Of a stretch of DNA of 19,687 nucleotides, positions 18,713-19,687 are shown piece after piece (the first letter of the stretch is position 1; every line of letters begins with the position of its first letter). Below the pieces are notes generated by a model that was not told the DNA's origin, did no database searches, and saw only the letters and a list, made by a program, of their open reading frames with translations. Both the position numbers and the translations under genes were made by a program. This DNA comes from Schoenoplectus triqueter (Eukaryota; Streptophyta; Magnoliopsida; Poales; Cyperaceae). Location: the NCBI GenBank assembly GCA_964058805.1, contig CAXKVV010001715.1, positions 1 to 19,687 on the forward strand, in the 5' to 3' direction.

Positions 18713-18899
18713 GGATCAGAATCTGCTACCTTAGGCAGCACAATGGCAGGGTCCTGTCATAACTTTTGAACGATCCAATTTGATTTATACGGCTCAGATT
18801 TAGCTAATAGAGAGATTTTTTTATTTTTTTATTTAGTGGACCCCACTTGCCATATACCCATGGCAGAGCTCTACCTTCACAAATATGGCAACAGATAAA
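18713..18899. mobile_element. Short insertion flanked by 15-bp direct repeats
   Basis: AAATAGCCATCTTCC occurs exactly at 18698-18712 and 18900-18914. The 187 bp between are richer in GC than the flanks and begin GGATCAGAATCTGC. The right end is A-rich (CAGATAAAA). A long direct repeat with an A-rich 3' end fits a short non-LTR (SINE-like) insertion. Weak inverted similarity of the ends (ATCTGCTACC / complement ATCTGTTGCC) would instead suit a MITE. Confidence 0.55.
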
Positions 18900-18914
18900 A
18901 AATAGCCATCTTCC

Positions 18915-19687
18915 ACCTTCCGGAAGAAAAATGTGTTAGCACTGATGGAGTTTAGTACACAAAAAATGTTGTGCCTCCTTTAAATCTAAAAAATAGTAAG
19001 AAAATAATAATTAATTTATATAAATTACTGTATAACTAGTATCTTGTCCGTGCGTTGCTACAGTGATGTCTTTTAAAAATATAAAAATTTATATCTTCAC
19101 GTGAAAAGAAAGAAAATAAAAATGATGATAATTTAGTAATTAATTTAAATTTAAATTATGAATACATAATTAATGTAACATAAATACATAATTTATCAAA
19201 CTATACATAAAAGAACATATCTATTATTTTGATTTTTTTTAAGATTACTTTTTTTTATTTAAAATTCATTATCAAGATTGTCAAAATGGTCATTGTTAAG
19301 GGATCCCTTCCCATATATAATAACGTTAATCCAAATCAGCTAATGCTATTTATTTTATACTACATTGTAATGAGCGTATAAATTGAATTTATCTATTAAT
19401 GTTATCAGATAAAATATATAATGATCGAAATAACCATATCTCAATTTACGATTGAGATTGATTGATTTTATAAATGCAACGGTTCAGATTTCAGTCAAAC
19501 TCATATTTTCTCTCCATTCTTTTTGATATTTTTTAATCATGTATTTATAGGATGTCTAAAAAAAGTTATATATCAAATAAATTAACATAATAGTTTTATT
19601 GTAAAAATAAAGCTACGCATTATACAACTTTACACAAAAAATATATTATATTTTGTACATTATATTTTATTAAAATTTTATTGAAAA
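18915..19687. other. Gene-free right end of window
   Basis: No gene seen. CTAGTATCTTGTCCGTGCG at 19037-19055 resembles a core common in dispersed plant repeats (CTAGTATTTTGCCCGTGCG type, from memory), suggesting a decayed transposon edge. The remainder is AT-rich with homopolymer runs. Confidence 0.4.

Overview
This is plant nuclear DNA, very AT-rich. It holds one convincing gene, a class III (secretory) plant peroxidase on the minus strand. Around the gene lie nested short transposable elements, microsatellites and decayed transposon fragments. The peroxidase family, the GT-AG introns, the plant-type MITEs and a CACTA terminus all point to a flowering plant. I cannot name the species from this sequence.

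Layout: 1-790 is a short GC-richer hairpin followed by a degenerate TTA/ATT low-complexity tract. 791-2340 has no gene except a 146-bp fold-back insertion at 1761-1906. 2346-2530 (+) is an open segment coding for a four-cysteine C-terminus, a possible last exon or gene relic. 2771-3170 and 3307-3678 are two fold-back MITEs; the second has a perfect 9-bp target duplication of Mutator type. 3841-4086 is a decayed 24-bp-period minisatellite.

The peroxidase occupies 8480 down to 4899 in three exons of 210, 213 and 624 bp. It encodes 348 residues with all catalytic, calcium-binding and disulfide residues present. The third intron usual in the family is absent, and intron 1 is long (2.3 kb) and contains a 21-bp perfect hairpin. 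A TATA box and an AATAAA signal lie in sensible positions.

9231-9404 is a three-copy tandem repeat, directly followed at 9418 by a CACTA-type transposon end with subterminal repeats and a GC-rich island. 10213-10455 is a TCGGGT-like repeat. 10842-11379 is a 538-bp fold-back element. 12488-15427 looks like one larger decayed mobile element: two arrays (9 and 7 copies) of a 16-bp palindromic motif flank a minus-strand pseudogene (13483-14576) with many in-frame stops and an acidic tail. 15509-16053 is a fold-back element embedded between two (TA)30 tracts, followed by a tRNA/SINE-like piece. 17234-18600 is microsatellite-rich and contains a 211-bp MITE with a perfect 9-bp duplication. 18713-18899 is a short insertion flanked by 15-bp direct repeats.

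Apart from the peroxidase and possibly the small Cys-rich segment, no stretch looks like a host gene. The most unusual structure is the palindrome-array element at 12.5-15.4 kb.
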